The position numbers were made by a program, and so were the translations under genes. From Candidatus Uhrbacteria bacterium (GTDB lineage: Bacteria; Patescibacteriota; Patescibacteriia; UBA9934; UBA11717): 46,955 bases of DNA. The stretch covers positions 1-46,955 of the forward strand of contig JABIWD010000004.1 of the NCBI GenBank assembly GCA_018701105.1, read 5' to 3'. This document shows, one piece after another, positions 39,432 to 46,955 of this stretch. Position 1 is the first letter of the stretch. The number at the start of each line of letters is the position of its first letter. Under the pieces are notes generated by a model, which worked only from the letters and a program-made list of their open reading frames with translations, was not told where the DNA came from and did not search any database.

Positions 39432-39459
39432 AAAAAACGGGCACCCAGAGGATGCCGTC
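39432..39459 (-). terminator. Terminator of the orphan gene at 39470
   Basis: CGGCATCC-TCT-GGGTGCCCG stem followed by six T on the minus strand. Confidence 0.8.
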
Positions 39460-39469
39460 TCGTAGTTGT

Positions 39470-39841
39470 CTATGCGACTCGAGCGAGTGCCAGCTCGTCC
39501 TTGACGAGCTCTCGGAATGGCGCGATCTGATCCATCCGCCCCCAAGCACCGACCCAGTTCCAGTGGCCGCTCTCACGAAGAAAGCTACCACACGGAAGCG
39601 CGCTCCACTTGATGGCAGGATCATCTCTGTCGATGGTGCGCAGGTACCTCCTGATCATGCCGTCGTACAGGCACGCGTTCCCGTTGAAGAACGATGCATC
39701 GCCTGCCACCAGATCCCGCTTCCCAGTTCCACGATTGAAGATCACCATGAAGGCAACCTTATCAAGGATCACGAGCATGTCTGCAGCCTCTTGTCCGGTC
39801 AGAGGCGTCGTGCCCCTCTCAGTGTAAAGCAATACTCTCAC
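39470..39841 (-). CDS. Orphan soluble protein
   Basis: A 123-residue protein beginning with GTG at 39841, supported by a GAGGAGG Shine-Dalgarno five bases upstream. It seems a small mixed alpha/beta domain with several Trp and Arg in the middle (RRYLRTIDRDDPAIKW, GHWNWVGAWGR). No signal peptide or family. Consensus promoter and own terminator make it one of the orphan cassettes. Confidence 0.65.
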   Translation of the reverse strand: MRVLLYTERGTTPLTGQEAADMLVILDKVAFMVIFNRGTGKRDLVAGDASFFNGNACLYDGMIRRYLRTIDRDDPAIKWSALPCGSFLRESGHWNWVGAWGRMDQIAPFRELVKDELALARVA

Positions 39842-39879
39842 ATCAACCTCCTCGGTTTCCCCGGTTTTTAGGTGACTGG

Positions 39880-39908
39880 AGCCTACTCAATTTCCCTGGT
39901 TTTGTCAA
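39880..39908 (-). promoter_or_regulatory. Promoter of the orphan gene at 39470
   Basis: Minus-strand TTGACA (39903-39908), 17-base spacer, TAGGCT (39880-39885). Confidence 0.7.
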
Positions 39909-39940
39909 CCCAAAAGACGAGCTCCCGCCCGTCTTTTGTT

Positions 39941-41245
39941 TTATCGAATGTATTCCAATGGGTTTACGAACTTTCCGTTTCGGATCACCTCAAAGTGAAG
40001 GTGGGTTCCGGTGGATCGTCCCGTTGTTCCACAGACTCCCAACGGAGTTCCCTGTGAAATCTGCTGACCGTCTGACACGGCTAGGCTCGCATGGTGTCCG
40101 TATCGAGTAACGATTCCATTTCCATGGTTAATCTCCACCGTCAGACCATAACCGCCCTTCCATCCTGCAAACTGCACGTACCCGTCGTCGGACGCGTAGT
40201 TGTGGTGTGTGAAGTGACAGTCGACGTCCAGACCCGTATGCCTCCAACCGTAGTACTGCGTGATCGTTCGCAAGTCTGTTGGCCAGATCATTCGCCCGGG
40301 ACTCTTAGGAGCAGGAGTTGCCGGAGTCGATGGCGCCGCTGTTGGGGTCGAGAAGACTCGAGCGACCGACGTTGTTCTTGATGGAGCTGAGGCGATCAAC
40401 TTACCATCTGGGATCAATAGAAGCTCGCCGATCGAAAGATCACCTGCGTCTGCCAAGTTGTTAAATGTCAAAATCTTTTCGGTATCAGAATCGTACTTGT
40501 TCGCGATCTTGATCAACGTATCGCCCGACTTAACCTTATGCTGAACTCCATCAACCGGCATGATGGTCAACTCGTTCCCCGGTCGAATAACTGACCGCGT
40601 ACTCAAACTGTTTGACCACAGCAATGTGTTGATAGAAATTCCATGAGCCTGCGCGATAGTTCCCAAAGTGTCTCCGATCTGAACTTCATACTCCGTCACG
40701 TCAGTCCTTGGCGCCACACTCTCGCCGACCTCAGAGATCGTAGGTGCAACAATGGCAGCTCCACCAGATACCACGGCAACATAGTCGTCCAATGGATCAT
40801 GGAAGTCTATGTCAGGTTGCACGCTCAACGCAGAGAGTCCTAAATAGTTTGATGGTTTTGAAACAGGAGCGTCCGATCGCACAACGATCGTGACATTAGA
40901 CTGATCAGACACCAAGCCATACAAAATACTCTTTTGTCCAAAGTCCTCCGCACGCAAACCACTCGCTTGAACGTTCATTACACTCGTTCCAAATGCGACC
41001 AATACCACCAACACATGAATCGCGTATCGGTTTGTAAGGAAGTACATCAGTTTGTTCTTCCCGGGCACATAAAATTTTGCCGTTGCTCGTCGAATATAGA
41101 AAATAGCCCGATACAGCGGAACTCCAATTGTCCGCAATAACGAACGAGTTCCCCACTGTAGTGGGATCGCTAGCCATCGCAGAAGGCGCTTGGCATAGAA
41201 GGTTGTTATGGCGCTACCTTTGACTACAAGTATGAATACTCGCAC
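39941..41245 (-). CDS. LysM and M23 peptidase, membrane-anchored
   Basis: A 434-residue cell-wall endopeptidase. The N-terminal ~65 residues are basic and amphipathic; a hydrophobic helix (about 73-92, YAIHVLVVLVAFG) anchors it. Two LysM domains (about 183-230, EVQIGDTLGTIAQAHGI, and 236-280, KVKSGDTLIKIANKY) bind glycan; a Pro/Thr/Ala linker leads to the M23 domain with HTGLDVD and HLHFE zinc motifs. The GTG at 41245 is the ORF track start; an internal Met at about 67 just before the helix is an alternative. M23 enzymes cut peptide cross-links of peptidoglycan. Confidence 0.92.
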   Translation of the reverse strand: MRVFILVVKGSAITTFYAKRLLRWLAIPLQWGTRSLLRTIGVPLYRAIFYIRRATAKFYVPGKNKLMYFLTNRYAIHVLVVLVAFGTSVMNVQASGLRAEDFGQKSILYGLVSDQSNVTIVVRSDAPVSKPSNYLGLSALSVQPDIDFHDPLDDYVAVVSGGAAIVAPTISEVGESVAPRTDVTEYEVQIGDTLGTIAQAHGISINTLLWSNSLSTRSVIRPGNELTIMPVDGVQHKVKSGDTLIKIANKYDSDTEKILTFNNLADAGDLSIGELLLIPDGKLIASAPSRTTSVARVFSTPTAAPSTPATPAPKSPGRMIWPTDLRTITQYYGWRHTGLDVDCHFTHHNYASDDGYVQFAGWKGGYGLTVEINHGNGIVTRYGHHASLAVSDGQQISQGTPLGVCGTTGRSTGTHLHFEVIRNGKFVNPLEYIR

Positions 41246-41319
41246 TAAGATGCGCTTTATTTGTAGGTAAATATGCTCTCTTTAAGAGAAAGTTACGATA
41301 TCTCGAAAATGGGAACTCG

Positions 41320-42069
41320 TCAATCAGTATGACTACCAACTCTTTTGTGTGGGTCTTTGTACGCAAGAGCAGGCGGATCCAGGTATTCGTTCAACTGCGG
41401 AATCCCTTTCAACGCCGGAGGACCGCTGAGTGACCCCTCTACCCTCTCCAAACGATCATCGTCACCGTTCATAACCGTGACATACGAATGCCACGAGCTC
41501 TCGCCATCATTTTGATAGTACACAACACGCCGCTCAACCTTTCCATCAAGACCAAAGAAGTCGTCGTACACCATCTCGCCTTCATGACCATCATCCGCGT
41601 AAGTCCTCTGCTTGAAAAGCTTGCCGTCAACCTTCACTTCTTCTTGTGAGACAGTGCCGTCATTCCTGAACGCGCGATGAATCCATTGTTGCTGTTCCTT
41701 GCCATCCGCGCGTGCGATCGTTCGCATGTCCTCCAACTCAACGGTGCCATCCGGCATCTCCGCATATGCCCAAGACACCTCACCCGCCGGCATAACACCG
41801 GCCAGCCCCTTGTCGTACACCACGTAGTCCACCGGCAACCTCTGGTCGCCCGGCCGACTCAAGTGCTCGGACGACACAAAGACCTCGGTAGACTCAACGT
41901 TGACATTCAAGTCGACGTTTGCGTCGCGTCTGTCCTCTGTTCCATAGTCGGAGAGGTTGATGCCGTGAGAAATCTCATCAACTTCAACTGCATCCTCTCT
42001 CCGGCGAAGATCCTCTACCCTTGGAGCCTCAAAACGTTCCGATAATTGTGACGATGGTAGTTCACTCAT
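41320..42069 (-). CDS. Uncharacterised soluble acidic protein coupled to rnhB
   Basis: A 249-residue protein starting within the rnhB stop (ATGA). The N-terminal ~65 residues are charged and disordered-looking; the rest has repeated short beta-strand units with an NDG or DDG turn (RNDGTVSQEEV, ADDGHEGEMVY, LDGKVERRVV, NDGESSWHSY), similar in look to MORN or YD-type strand repeats but not matching either. No signal peptide or membrane helix. No Shine-Dalgarno. It is unrelated in composition to the GC-rich orphan class. Confidence 0.7.
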   Translation of the reverse strand: MSELPSSQLSERFEAPRVEDLRRREDAVEVDEISHGINLSDYGTEDRRDANVDLNVNVESTEVFVSSEHLSRPGDQRLPVDYVVYDKGLAGVMPAGEVSWAYAEMPDGTVELEDMRTIARADGKEQQQWIHRAFRNDGTVSQEEVKVDGKLFKQRTYADDGHEGEMVYDDFFGLDGKVERRVVYYQNDGESSWHSYVTVMNGDDDRLERVEGSLSGPPALKGIPQLNEYLDPPALAYKDPHKRVGSHTD

Positions 42070-42692
42070 ATTGATATTGTAAATGATGCTCTATGTGCGC
42101 TTATCCGTCCGTGGTCAGCAACCGCCTGTCGGTGCTGCACAGTGCCGTAGCCTTTGTGTTTCGCAAATCCGTACTGCGGAAATTCTGTCTCGAGCTTTAA
42201 CATCATGCGATCTCGCGTTACTTTGGCTATGATCGATGCGGCCGCTATGCAGAATTCTTTTTGATCTCCCTTTATTATAGCAGTCTGTGGAAAATCTATG
42301 TTGATCGTATGTGCATCAACGAGCACATGTTCCACTTCTTCGAGCTCAGATACGGCTTTCTCCATCGCAAGTAGTGAGGCCTCCCGAATATTAATCTCAT
42401 CGATCACCGTAGCATCCACAATCCCGATACCAATGGAGATTGCAGCCAGATGTATCTCGTCAAACATCCTGTCACGAGCCTTTGCCGTCATTAACTTGGA
42501 ATCTCTTACCGCCAAACCATGATTTGCAGGCAAAATTACTGCTCCCGCTACCACTGGGCCGGCCAAAGCACCGGCGCCAGCCTCGTCTACGCCTGCTATT
42601 AGCACCAAACCAGAGGATCGGAGCTTTTTTGCGATATCACCGGTAGGCAAAATCATATTTGGGTCGTTTTTATTGACATTTTCGGCTAACAT
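42066..42692 (-). CDS. rnhB: Ribonuclease HII
   Basis: A 208-residue enzyme that nicks at ribonucleotides in DNA and removes RNA from hybrids. Catalytic acids Asp36 and Glu37 (GVDEAG), Asp126 in VLVDAH, and the SIIAKVTRDRMM and HKGYGT segments are all present. The usual GRG motif after DEA is GAG here (Ala40 replacing Arg), a residue known to help recognise the RNA-DNA junction. A TATAAT lies five bases before the ATG, so the mRNA is probably leaderless. It diverges from hppA. Confidence 0.92.
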   Translation of the reverse strand: MLAENVNKNDPNMILPTGDIAKKLRSSGLVLIAGVDEAGAGALAGPVVAGAVILPANHGLAVRDSKLMTAKARDRMFDEIHLAAISIGIGIVDATVIDEINIREASLLAMEKAVSELEEVEHVLVDAHTINIDFPQTAIIKGDQKEFCIAAASIIAKVTRDRMMLKLETEFPQYGFAKHKGYGTVQHRQAVADHGRISAHRASFTISI

Positions 42693-42746
42693 AACGTATT
42701 ATAGCGTCACTTCGTATTAATTGAAAGACACGATTCTAATCTATAT

Positions 42747-44738
42747 ATGAGCACGATCTCATTCGCTATCGTAGCCAGCCTTATTGGGCTAATCTACGGA
42801 CTTTACTTAGTTCGATGGATCCTACGTCTTCCTGCCGGGGAAGGAAAAATGACCGGTATCGCTTTAGCCATCCAGGAAGGGGCAAAAGCATTTCTAAATC
42901 GCCAGTACACAATGATCTCCTACATCGGAATAGGTGCATTGATACTTATCTGGGCCTTCCTTGGCATGAACACAGCCATTGGTTTCCTTATCGGAGCCGT
43001 TTTATCCGGAACAGCCGGGTACCTTGGTATGTGGGTGTCAGTTCGAGCTAACGTTCGAACTGCAGAAGCCGCAAAGAAGGGAGTTCACGAGGCAGTAGAG
43101 GTCGCAGTTAAAGGAGGTGCTATCACAGGTCTATTCGTTGTAGGTCTTGCACTTCTTGGACTAAGCCTATTCTGGCACTTCACTGGAGACGTTCAGGCAC
43201 TACTTGGATTCGCCTTTGGTGGATCTTTGATTTCAGTGTTCGCACGACTTGGTGGAGGAATCTTCACAAAGGCTGCTGACGTTGGAGCAGACCTTGTTGG
43301 AAAGGTGGAAGCCGGAATTCCAGAAGACGACCCACGAAACCCAGCCGTTATTGCAGACAATGTTGGAGACAACGTTGGAGACTGTGCAGGAATGGCCGCT
43401 GACTTGTTTGAGACATACGCAGTGACTGCGGTTGCCGCTATGTTGCTCGCGTACATTTCATTCGCTGGGAATGATGTAGTTGTTTTATTCCCTCTGGTAC
43501 TTGGTGCAATATCCATAATCACAGGAATCATAGGACTATTCTTTATCAAGCTTGGACCTAAGTTGAACATCATGGCCGCCCTTTACAAAGGATTGGCCGT
43601 ATCAGCAATACTTTCTGCTGTTGCGTTCTACTTTGCAGCAAAGTGGCAGCTTGATGGTATCGAAGGTATCAACTCAATGAATATCTTCTGGTCAGCCATG
43701 GTGGGACTCGGTATCACCGGACTCCTTGTATGGATTACGGAATACTACACATCAACAGAATTCAGCCCAGTAAAGAATCTTGCAAAGGCCTCTGAGACTG
43801 GACACGGAACAAACGTGATTGCGGGGCTCGCGCTTTCAATGCGCTCAACTGCATATCCGATTATAGTCATCGTTGCAGGAATGCTTCTAGCCTCATGGCT
43901 TGGCGGACTATTCGGAATTGCAATCGCTGCAATGTCGATGTTGTCTCTAGCAGGTGTAATCGTAACGCTCGATGCGTTCGGGCCTATCGCAGATAACGCA
44001 GGTGGAATTGCCGAGATGGCAGAGCTTCCAGAGAAGGTTCGAGAAGTTACAGATGAACTCGACGCTGTTGGAAACACAACGAAGGCCGTAACAAAGGGTT
44101 ACGCCATTGGATCAGCCGCTCTTGCAACTCTAGTTCTCTTTGGAGACTACACTCACAAGCTAGAGGAGCTTGGAGCAGGAGCTGAGTTCCTAATCAACGA
44201 CCCTAAGGTTATTGCAGGACTCTTTATTGGAGGACTTCTTCCTTACCTCTTTGGTGCATTTGCCATGGAGGCAGTTGGAAAGGTTGCTGGTAAGGTTGTT
44301 GAAGAAGTTCGACGACAGTTCCGAGAGATCAAAGGAATCATGGATGGTTCAGGAAAGCCTGAGTACGGAGTCTGCGTGGACATCGTTACAAAGGGTGCAT
44401 TGAACGCGATGATCGTACCTTCATTGATTCCTATCGTTGTTCCTATCGCAGTTGGATTCATCCTAGGGCCAGCGGCTCTAGGAGGTGTACTGATCGGATC
44501 AATCATCACGGGAATCTTTGTTGCGATCTCTATGACCACAGGTGGTGGTGCATGGGACAACGCAAAGAAGTATGTTGAACTTGGAAACTTTGGTGGTAAA
44601 GGATCTGTTGCGCACGCCGCAGCAGTTACAGGAGATACAGTTGGTGATCCATACAAGGACACAGCTGGTCCAGCTATCAACCCAATGATCAAAATCGTAA
44701 ACCTTGTAGCGCTACTAATCGTGGCCCTCATCGTTTAA
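42747..44738 (+). CDS. hppA: Membrane proton-translocating pyrophosphatase
   Basis: A 663-residue pump that couples pyrophosphate hydrolysis to ion transport across the cytoplasmic membrane. Sixteen membrane helices are expected. Substrate-site motifs [52 protein letters not shown] and [19 protein letters not shown] are intact. [10 protein letters not shown] has Lys where K+-dependent enzymes have Ala, pointing to the K+-independent, H+-pumping class. Useful energy conservation for a fermentative minimal cell. Codon use is more A/T-rich in the third position than in the orphan genes; it ends at a terminator. Confidence 0.95.
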   Translation: MSTISFAIVASLIGLIYGLYLVRWILRLPAGEGKMTGIALAIQEGAKAFLNRQYTMISYIGIGALILIWAFLGMNTAIGFLIGAVLSGTAGYLGMWVSVRANVRTAEAAKKGVHEAVEVAVKGGAITGLFVVGLALLGLSLFWHFTGDVQALLGFAFGGSLISVFARLGGGIFTKAADVGADLVGKVEAGIPEDDPRNPAVIADNVGDNVGDCAGMAADLFETYAVTAVAAMLLAYISFAGNDVVVLFPLVLGAISIITGIIGLFFIKLGPKLNIMAALYKGLAVSAILSAVAFYFAAKWQLDGIEGINSMNIFWSAMVGLGITGLLVWITEYYTSTEFSPVKNLAKASETGHGTNVIAGLALSMRSTAYPIIVIVAGMLLASWLGGLFGIAIAAMSMLSLAGVIVTLDAFGPIADNAGGIAEMAELPEKVREVTDELDAVGNTTKAVTKGYAIGSAALATLVLFGDYTHKLEELGAGAEFLINDPKVIAGLFIGGLLPYLFGAFAMEAVGKVAGKVVEEVRRQFREIKGIMDGSGKPEYGVCVDIVTKGALNAMIVPSLIPIVVPIAVGFILGPAALGGVLIGSIITGIFVAISMTTGGGAWDNAKKYVELGNFGGKGSVAHAAAVTGDTVGDPYKDTAGPAINPMIKIVNLVALLIVALIV

Positions 44739-44749
44739 CAAGAAAATAA

Positions 44750-44775
44750 AGCAGCCCTTAACGGGGCTGTTTTTG
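44750..44775 (+). terminator. Terminator of hppA
   Basis: CAGCCC-TTAAC-GGGGCTG stem and a TTTTTG tail. Confidence 0.85.
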
Positions 44776-44788
44776 TTTGCGGTGGGTA

Positions 44789-44817
44789 TTGACACCTTGT
44801 ACTTTCCGTGATAACAC
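44789..44817 (+). promoter_or_regulatory. Promoter of the orphan gene at 44848
   Basis: TTGACA (44789-44794), 17-base spacer, TAACAC (44812-44817), directly behind the hppA terminator. Confidence 0.75.
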
Positions 44818-44847
44818 TGAAGCAGATCAACCGAAAGGAGATCCACT

Positions 44848-45573
44848 ATGGCACTTCAGCCACAGGTGAATAGCACAGAGGTCGTCCAAGACGGCGACTG
44901 TCTCGAGGTGGAGTTTTCGAAGACGAGAGTCAAGGTCACCAACGTGCGCGATGACGAAGCGTTGGGAACCGGAACCCATAGCTTCGACATGAGGCTGACT
45001 CCGGACGGAGTGAGGCCTCGCCTCTTCTTCAAGGTCTGGAGCCTGGTTCACGAGCTCTTCCTGAACGGCCATGGCAGGACCTTCTGCAAGGTTCCGTTGC
45101 CCCAGAGTGGCGACGCGTGGTGCGGAGGAGGATACGTCAAACATGAGGACGGCTCCGGCGAGGTCAGCGAGTACACCGTGCAAGGTGGCGATACGATCAC
45201 ACTGCGCACCCCTGTCCACGGTGACAAGGAGTGTGAGTGGGATGTCGCGCTGATCCGAGGTGCTCGCGAGATCGCGAAGAGGAAGTTCCACGAGGGCGGA
45301 CTCGGCAACTTCGAGACGGAGATGCTCTACGCACTGCACCGGACCGCCATGTTGGCGATGGTACAGCACCTGAACCCGCGAGGGCTTGGTGTCTGTGTCT
45401 GGCACGTGGACCTGGACCATGGAAGGCGCGGAGACCACCATGGAGGCGGGATCAAGCACGAAGTCAACTACGGTTTGCAGGGCTACAACATCGACGGGAT
45501 CGACCGGGGAGCCGCACGGGCGATCACGACCGTCGACTTCATGGTCCTGCCAGTCGGTACGCCACTCCGATAA
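44848..45573 (+). CDS. Orphan soluble protein with His/Gly-rich loop
   Basis: A 241-residue protein with an AAAGGAG Shine-Dalgarno. It looks beta-rich in the N-terminal 130 residues and mixed after that. A His/Asp/Gly cluster (HVDLDHGRRGDHHGGGIKHE, about 192-211) could bind a metal. Four or five cysteines are spread through the chain. No signal peptide, membrane helix or family. Own promoter and terminator, high GC, orphan class. Confidence 0.65.
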   Translation: MALQPQVNSTEVVQDGDCLEVEFSKTRVKVTNVRDDEALGTGTHSFDMRLTPDGVRPRLFFKVWSLVHELFLNGHGRTFCKVPLPQSGDAWCGGGYVKHEDGSGEVSEYTVQGGDTITLRTPVHGDKECEWDVALIRGAREIAKRKFHEGGLGNFETEMLYALHRTAMLAMVQHLNPRGLGVCVWHVDLDHGRRGDHHGGGIKHEVNYGLQGYNIDGIDRGAARAITTVDFMVLPVGTPLR

Positions 45574-45576
45574 ACG

Positions 45577-45612
45577 TCGGGCCTCAGCGCATGCTGGGGC
45601 CCGTTTTTTTTT
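45577..45612 (+). terminator. Terminator of the orphan gene at 44848
   Basis: CGGGCCTCAGC-GCAT-GCTGGGGCCCG stem followed by nine T. Confidence 0.85.
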
Positions 45613-45615
45613 AAA

Positions 45616-45648
45616 TAAAAAAGGCGCACGACAGAAGGTCGCACGCCC
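45616..45648 (-). terminator. Terminator of the orphan gene at 45662
   Basis: Minus-strand GGCGTGCGACC-TTCT-GTCGTGCGCC stem with one mismatch, then six T. Confidence 0.75.
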
Positions 45649-45661
45649 CGTAGTACTCGAT

Positions 45662-46324
45662 CTACCCAACTTCTCCCTCTGGGAGCCGCTTGGGCTTGCG
45701 AAGCGCTCGCAGCGCGAGAAGCCGAGCGACGCCCTGCGCGTACACCCTCAGCTGAGCGCGAACCTGACGCTTCTCTTCCACGCTCGTCCGCGAACCACGT
45801 TCGATTCGGCACTCGATCCTCCGAAGCAAGTCCGTGAAACGCGCCAGCGGCGTGTCCGGCACGGCCTCACCATCGGCAAGATGTGCCAGGATGTCCCCGG
45901 CCTCACGCCTCACGCACGGCACGACAGGCACGGTGCCCGTTGTGACCTGCGAACTCACGGCGTAGCTGATGAGTAGCGGCCTCGTTGCCTTGAGCAATCC
46001 CCGAGACTCGAGCCTGTCTGCGAAGTCGTGAACCAAGCGCACCAAGTCCACTGGCCCATCCGCAGGGAAACGGCACCTTCCGATGTCGATTACAGCACGC
46101 TGATTTCCCCTGCGACGGACAATGATCCTACTGGCCCTCAATCCGTTGTAGGCCTCACGATTTTGGGTGGTCACGCCTCCAAATAGACTCGAGTACGCAC
46201 CGAAGATGCTGTTGGTCGTCGCGGCTCCATCGGACCGGAATCCCTGAATACACCAGCCCAAGAGTACCCACCTCGCCTCAGCCTCATCCAATTCTATCTG
46301 TCTCTCCCCACTCTTGCTAGTCAT
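45662..46324 (-). CDS. Orphan soluble basic protein
   Basis: A 220-residue protein. The ATG at 46324 follows AGAGAGGA; the ORF track start 24 codons earlier is in the promoter and leader. It is rich in Arg, helical in the C-terminal half (RIECRIERGSRTSVEEKRQVRAQLRVYAQGV) and shows a WVLLGWCIQGF segment near the N terminus. No family is recognised. The leader contains a CTAGCG-ATTT-CGCTAG hairpin that ends shortly before the Shine-Dalgarno and might affect translation. Orphan class. Confidence 0.62.
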   Translation of the reverse strand: MTSKSGERQIELDEAEARWVLLGWCIQGFRSDGAATTNSIFGAYSSLFGGVTTQNREAYNGLRASRIIVRRRGNQRAVIDIGRCRFPADGPVDLVRLVHDFADRLESRGLLKATRPLLISYAVSSQVTTGTVPVVPCVRREAGDILAHLADGEAVPDTPLARFTDLLRRIECRIERGSRTSVEEKRQVRAQLRVYAQGVARLLALRALRKPKRLPEGEVG

Positions 46325-46364
46325 GAAAGTCCTCTCTCTAGCTCTAGCGAAATCGCTAGTTTTT

Positions 46365-46393
46365 AACCTATCAGCAAAATGTGAGATTGTCAA
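46365..46393 (-). promoter_or_regulatory. Promoter of the orphan gene at 45662
   Basis: Minus-strand TTGACA (46388-46393), 17-base spacer, TAGGTT (46365-46370). Confidence 0.7.
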
Positions 46394-46426
46394 CAAAAAA
46401 ACCTGGCTGCACGAGCGTGCAACCAG
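46394..46426 (-). terminator. Terminator of the partial gene at 46453
   Basis: CTGGTTGCACG-CTC-GTGCAGCCAG stem followed by seven T on the minus strand, directly before the next promoter. Confidence 0.85.
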
Positions 46427-46452
46427 ATCACGTTTGACTACCTCTCCTCACT

Positions 46453-46955
46453 CTACTGCGCACCTGCCACGCGCTCAAGACCTTCCTGAACGCTCTGCAA
46501 ATCCGCATCAGAGGCTCCCGGCACGATCTCTGCGAGCATCGTACCCAACTCCTCGACCAGGTCACCGACCGGCTCGCGCTGTGTTACCGACTTCCGCGTC
46601 TTCGGCCCCACGCGCTCCATCACATCCAGGTCCATGTCGCCCATGTGCCTGGGAACCGGTGCCCAGAACTTGCCGAGCGGCACCAACGCGATGCCTTTCT
46701 CGACGTCGACGATGTAACCGAGGATGGTCAGCCTCATCTTGAGCTGATCGAGACTCGTCCCCCTGCGGTCACCACCGAACTCGGTCATGTACCACGCACG
46801 GAAACCCTGAAGCAGCGGCGCGCCTCCTCGCGAAAGGAACGCCTCTACAACCAGCCTGTCCGTGTCACAGAGTTCCTTGCTGTCCTCGTTGGCGCGCAAC
46901 GTGAACAGGGCCTCGCCTTTCCTCAACCTGCCCGCGAGCTTGCACGCGTTGAAGT
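46453..46955 (-). CDS. Orphan protein, N terminus outside the window
   Basis: The frame is open to the window end (upstream codons read FNACKLAGR), so the TTG of the ORF track at 46926 is not a proven start. The visible ~167 residues are helical with a winged-helix-like look (DTDRLVVEAFLSRGGAPLLQGFRAWYM, then SLDQLKMRLTILGYIVDVEKGIALV), followed by a polar tail. Composition and terminator fit the orphan class. It may be related to the membrane-anchored winged-helix proteins at 36838 and 37422, but this is only a resemblance. Confidence 0.55.
   Translation of the reverse strand, partial: FNACKLAGRLRKGEALFTLRANEDSKELCDTDRLVVEAFLSRGGAPLLQGFRAWYMTEFGGDRRGTSLDQLKMRLTILGYIVDVEKGIALVPLGKFWAPVPRHMGDMDLDVMERVGPKTRKSVTQREPVGDLVEELGTMLAEIVPGASDADLQSVQEGLERVAGAQ

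Noticed and set aside
44827-45669. 280-aa minus-strand ORF over the orphan gene at 44848
   Set aside because: Shadow frame across a terminator on both sides; the plus-strand gene has promoter, Shine-Dalgarno and terminator.
1-46955. Insertion sequence, prophage or integrase
   Set aside because: No transposase, integrase, terminase or portal motifs in any ORF; orphan genes are spread between core genes rather than clustered as a phage.

Overview
The window looks like a chromosomal segment from a Candidate Phyla Radiation (Patescibacteria) type bacterium. This is inferred from gene content: a run of five short TrbC/VirB2-like pilins, a bifunctional glucose/mannose-phosphate isomerase, a membrane pyrophosphatase, a short ProRS, LysM-M23, SpoIID and DD-carboxypeptidase wall enzymes, a minimal IscS/NifU/ferredoxin set and many orphan membrane proteins. 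UGA is used as a stop throughout, so the code is standard. There is no rRNA, no CRISPR array and no transposase. Three canonical tRNAs are present: Gly-GCC, Leu-UAA and Ser-CGA.

Layout. 1-3.7 kb: MFS transporter end; two copies of an unusual RNA element (promoter, hairpin leader with a 10-nt variable segment, terminator-like hairpin, tRNA-like domain) flanking a small membrane protein gene; a lamin-tail/OB-fold surface protein. 3.7-8.5 kb (minus): DUF4173-like membrane protein, proS, YceI lipoprotein, BASS-family transporter, tRNA-Gly. 8.6-10.9 kb (plus): structured leader RNA, tRNA-Leu, ruvB and two membrane proteins. 10.9-15.9 kb (minus): DD-carboxypeptidase, Tat lipoprotein with a possible clan CD dyad, SpoIID protein, orphan membrane protein. 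15.9-19.1 kb (plus): Wzx-like flippase, O-antigen-ligase-like protein with two in-frame palindromic repeats, orphan. 19-22.4 kb: cca, orphans, GIY-YIG protein, a 60-bp tandem repeat, tRNA-Ser. 22.6-27.2 kb (plus): galU, sugar-binding lipoprotein, five pilins. 27.3-32.2 kb: orphan envelope block. 32.3-36.8 kb: FAD oxidoreductase and PGI/PMI, convergent with iscS-nifU-ferredoxin. 36.8-46.9 kb: small orphan TM/winged-helix genes, DUF167, trigger factor, M23 peptidase, rnhB, hppA and three more orphans.

Two gene architectures are interleaved. Recognisable housekeeping genes lack a visible Shine-Dalgarno, and several begin within about 10 nt of a -10 box, so they are probably leaderless. Fifteen orphan genes, mostly GC-richer, all have a purine-rich Shine-Dalgarno; most also have a near-consensus promoter with a 17-nt spacer and their own terminator. 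This split, and the duplicated tRNA-like element whose leader and tRNA-like arm covary, are the most interesting signals in the window.
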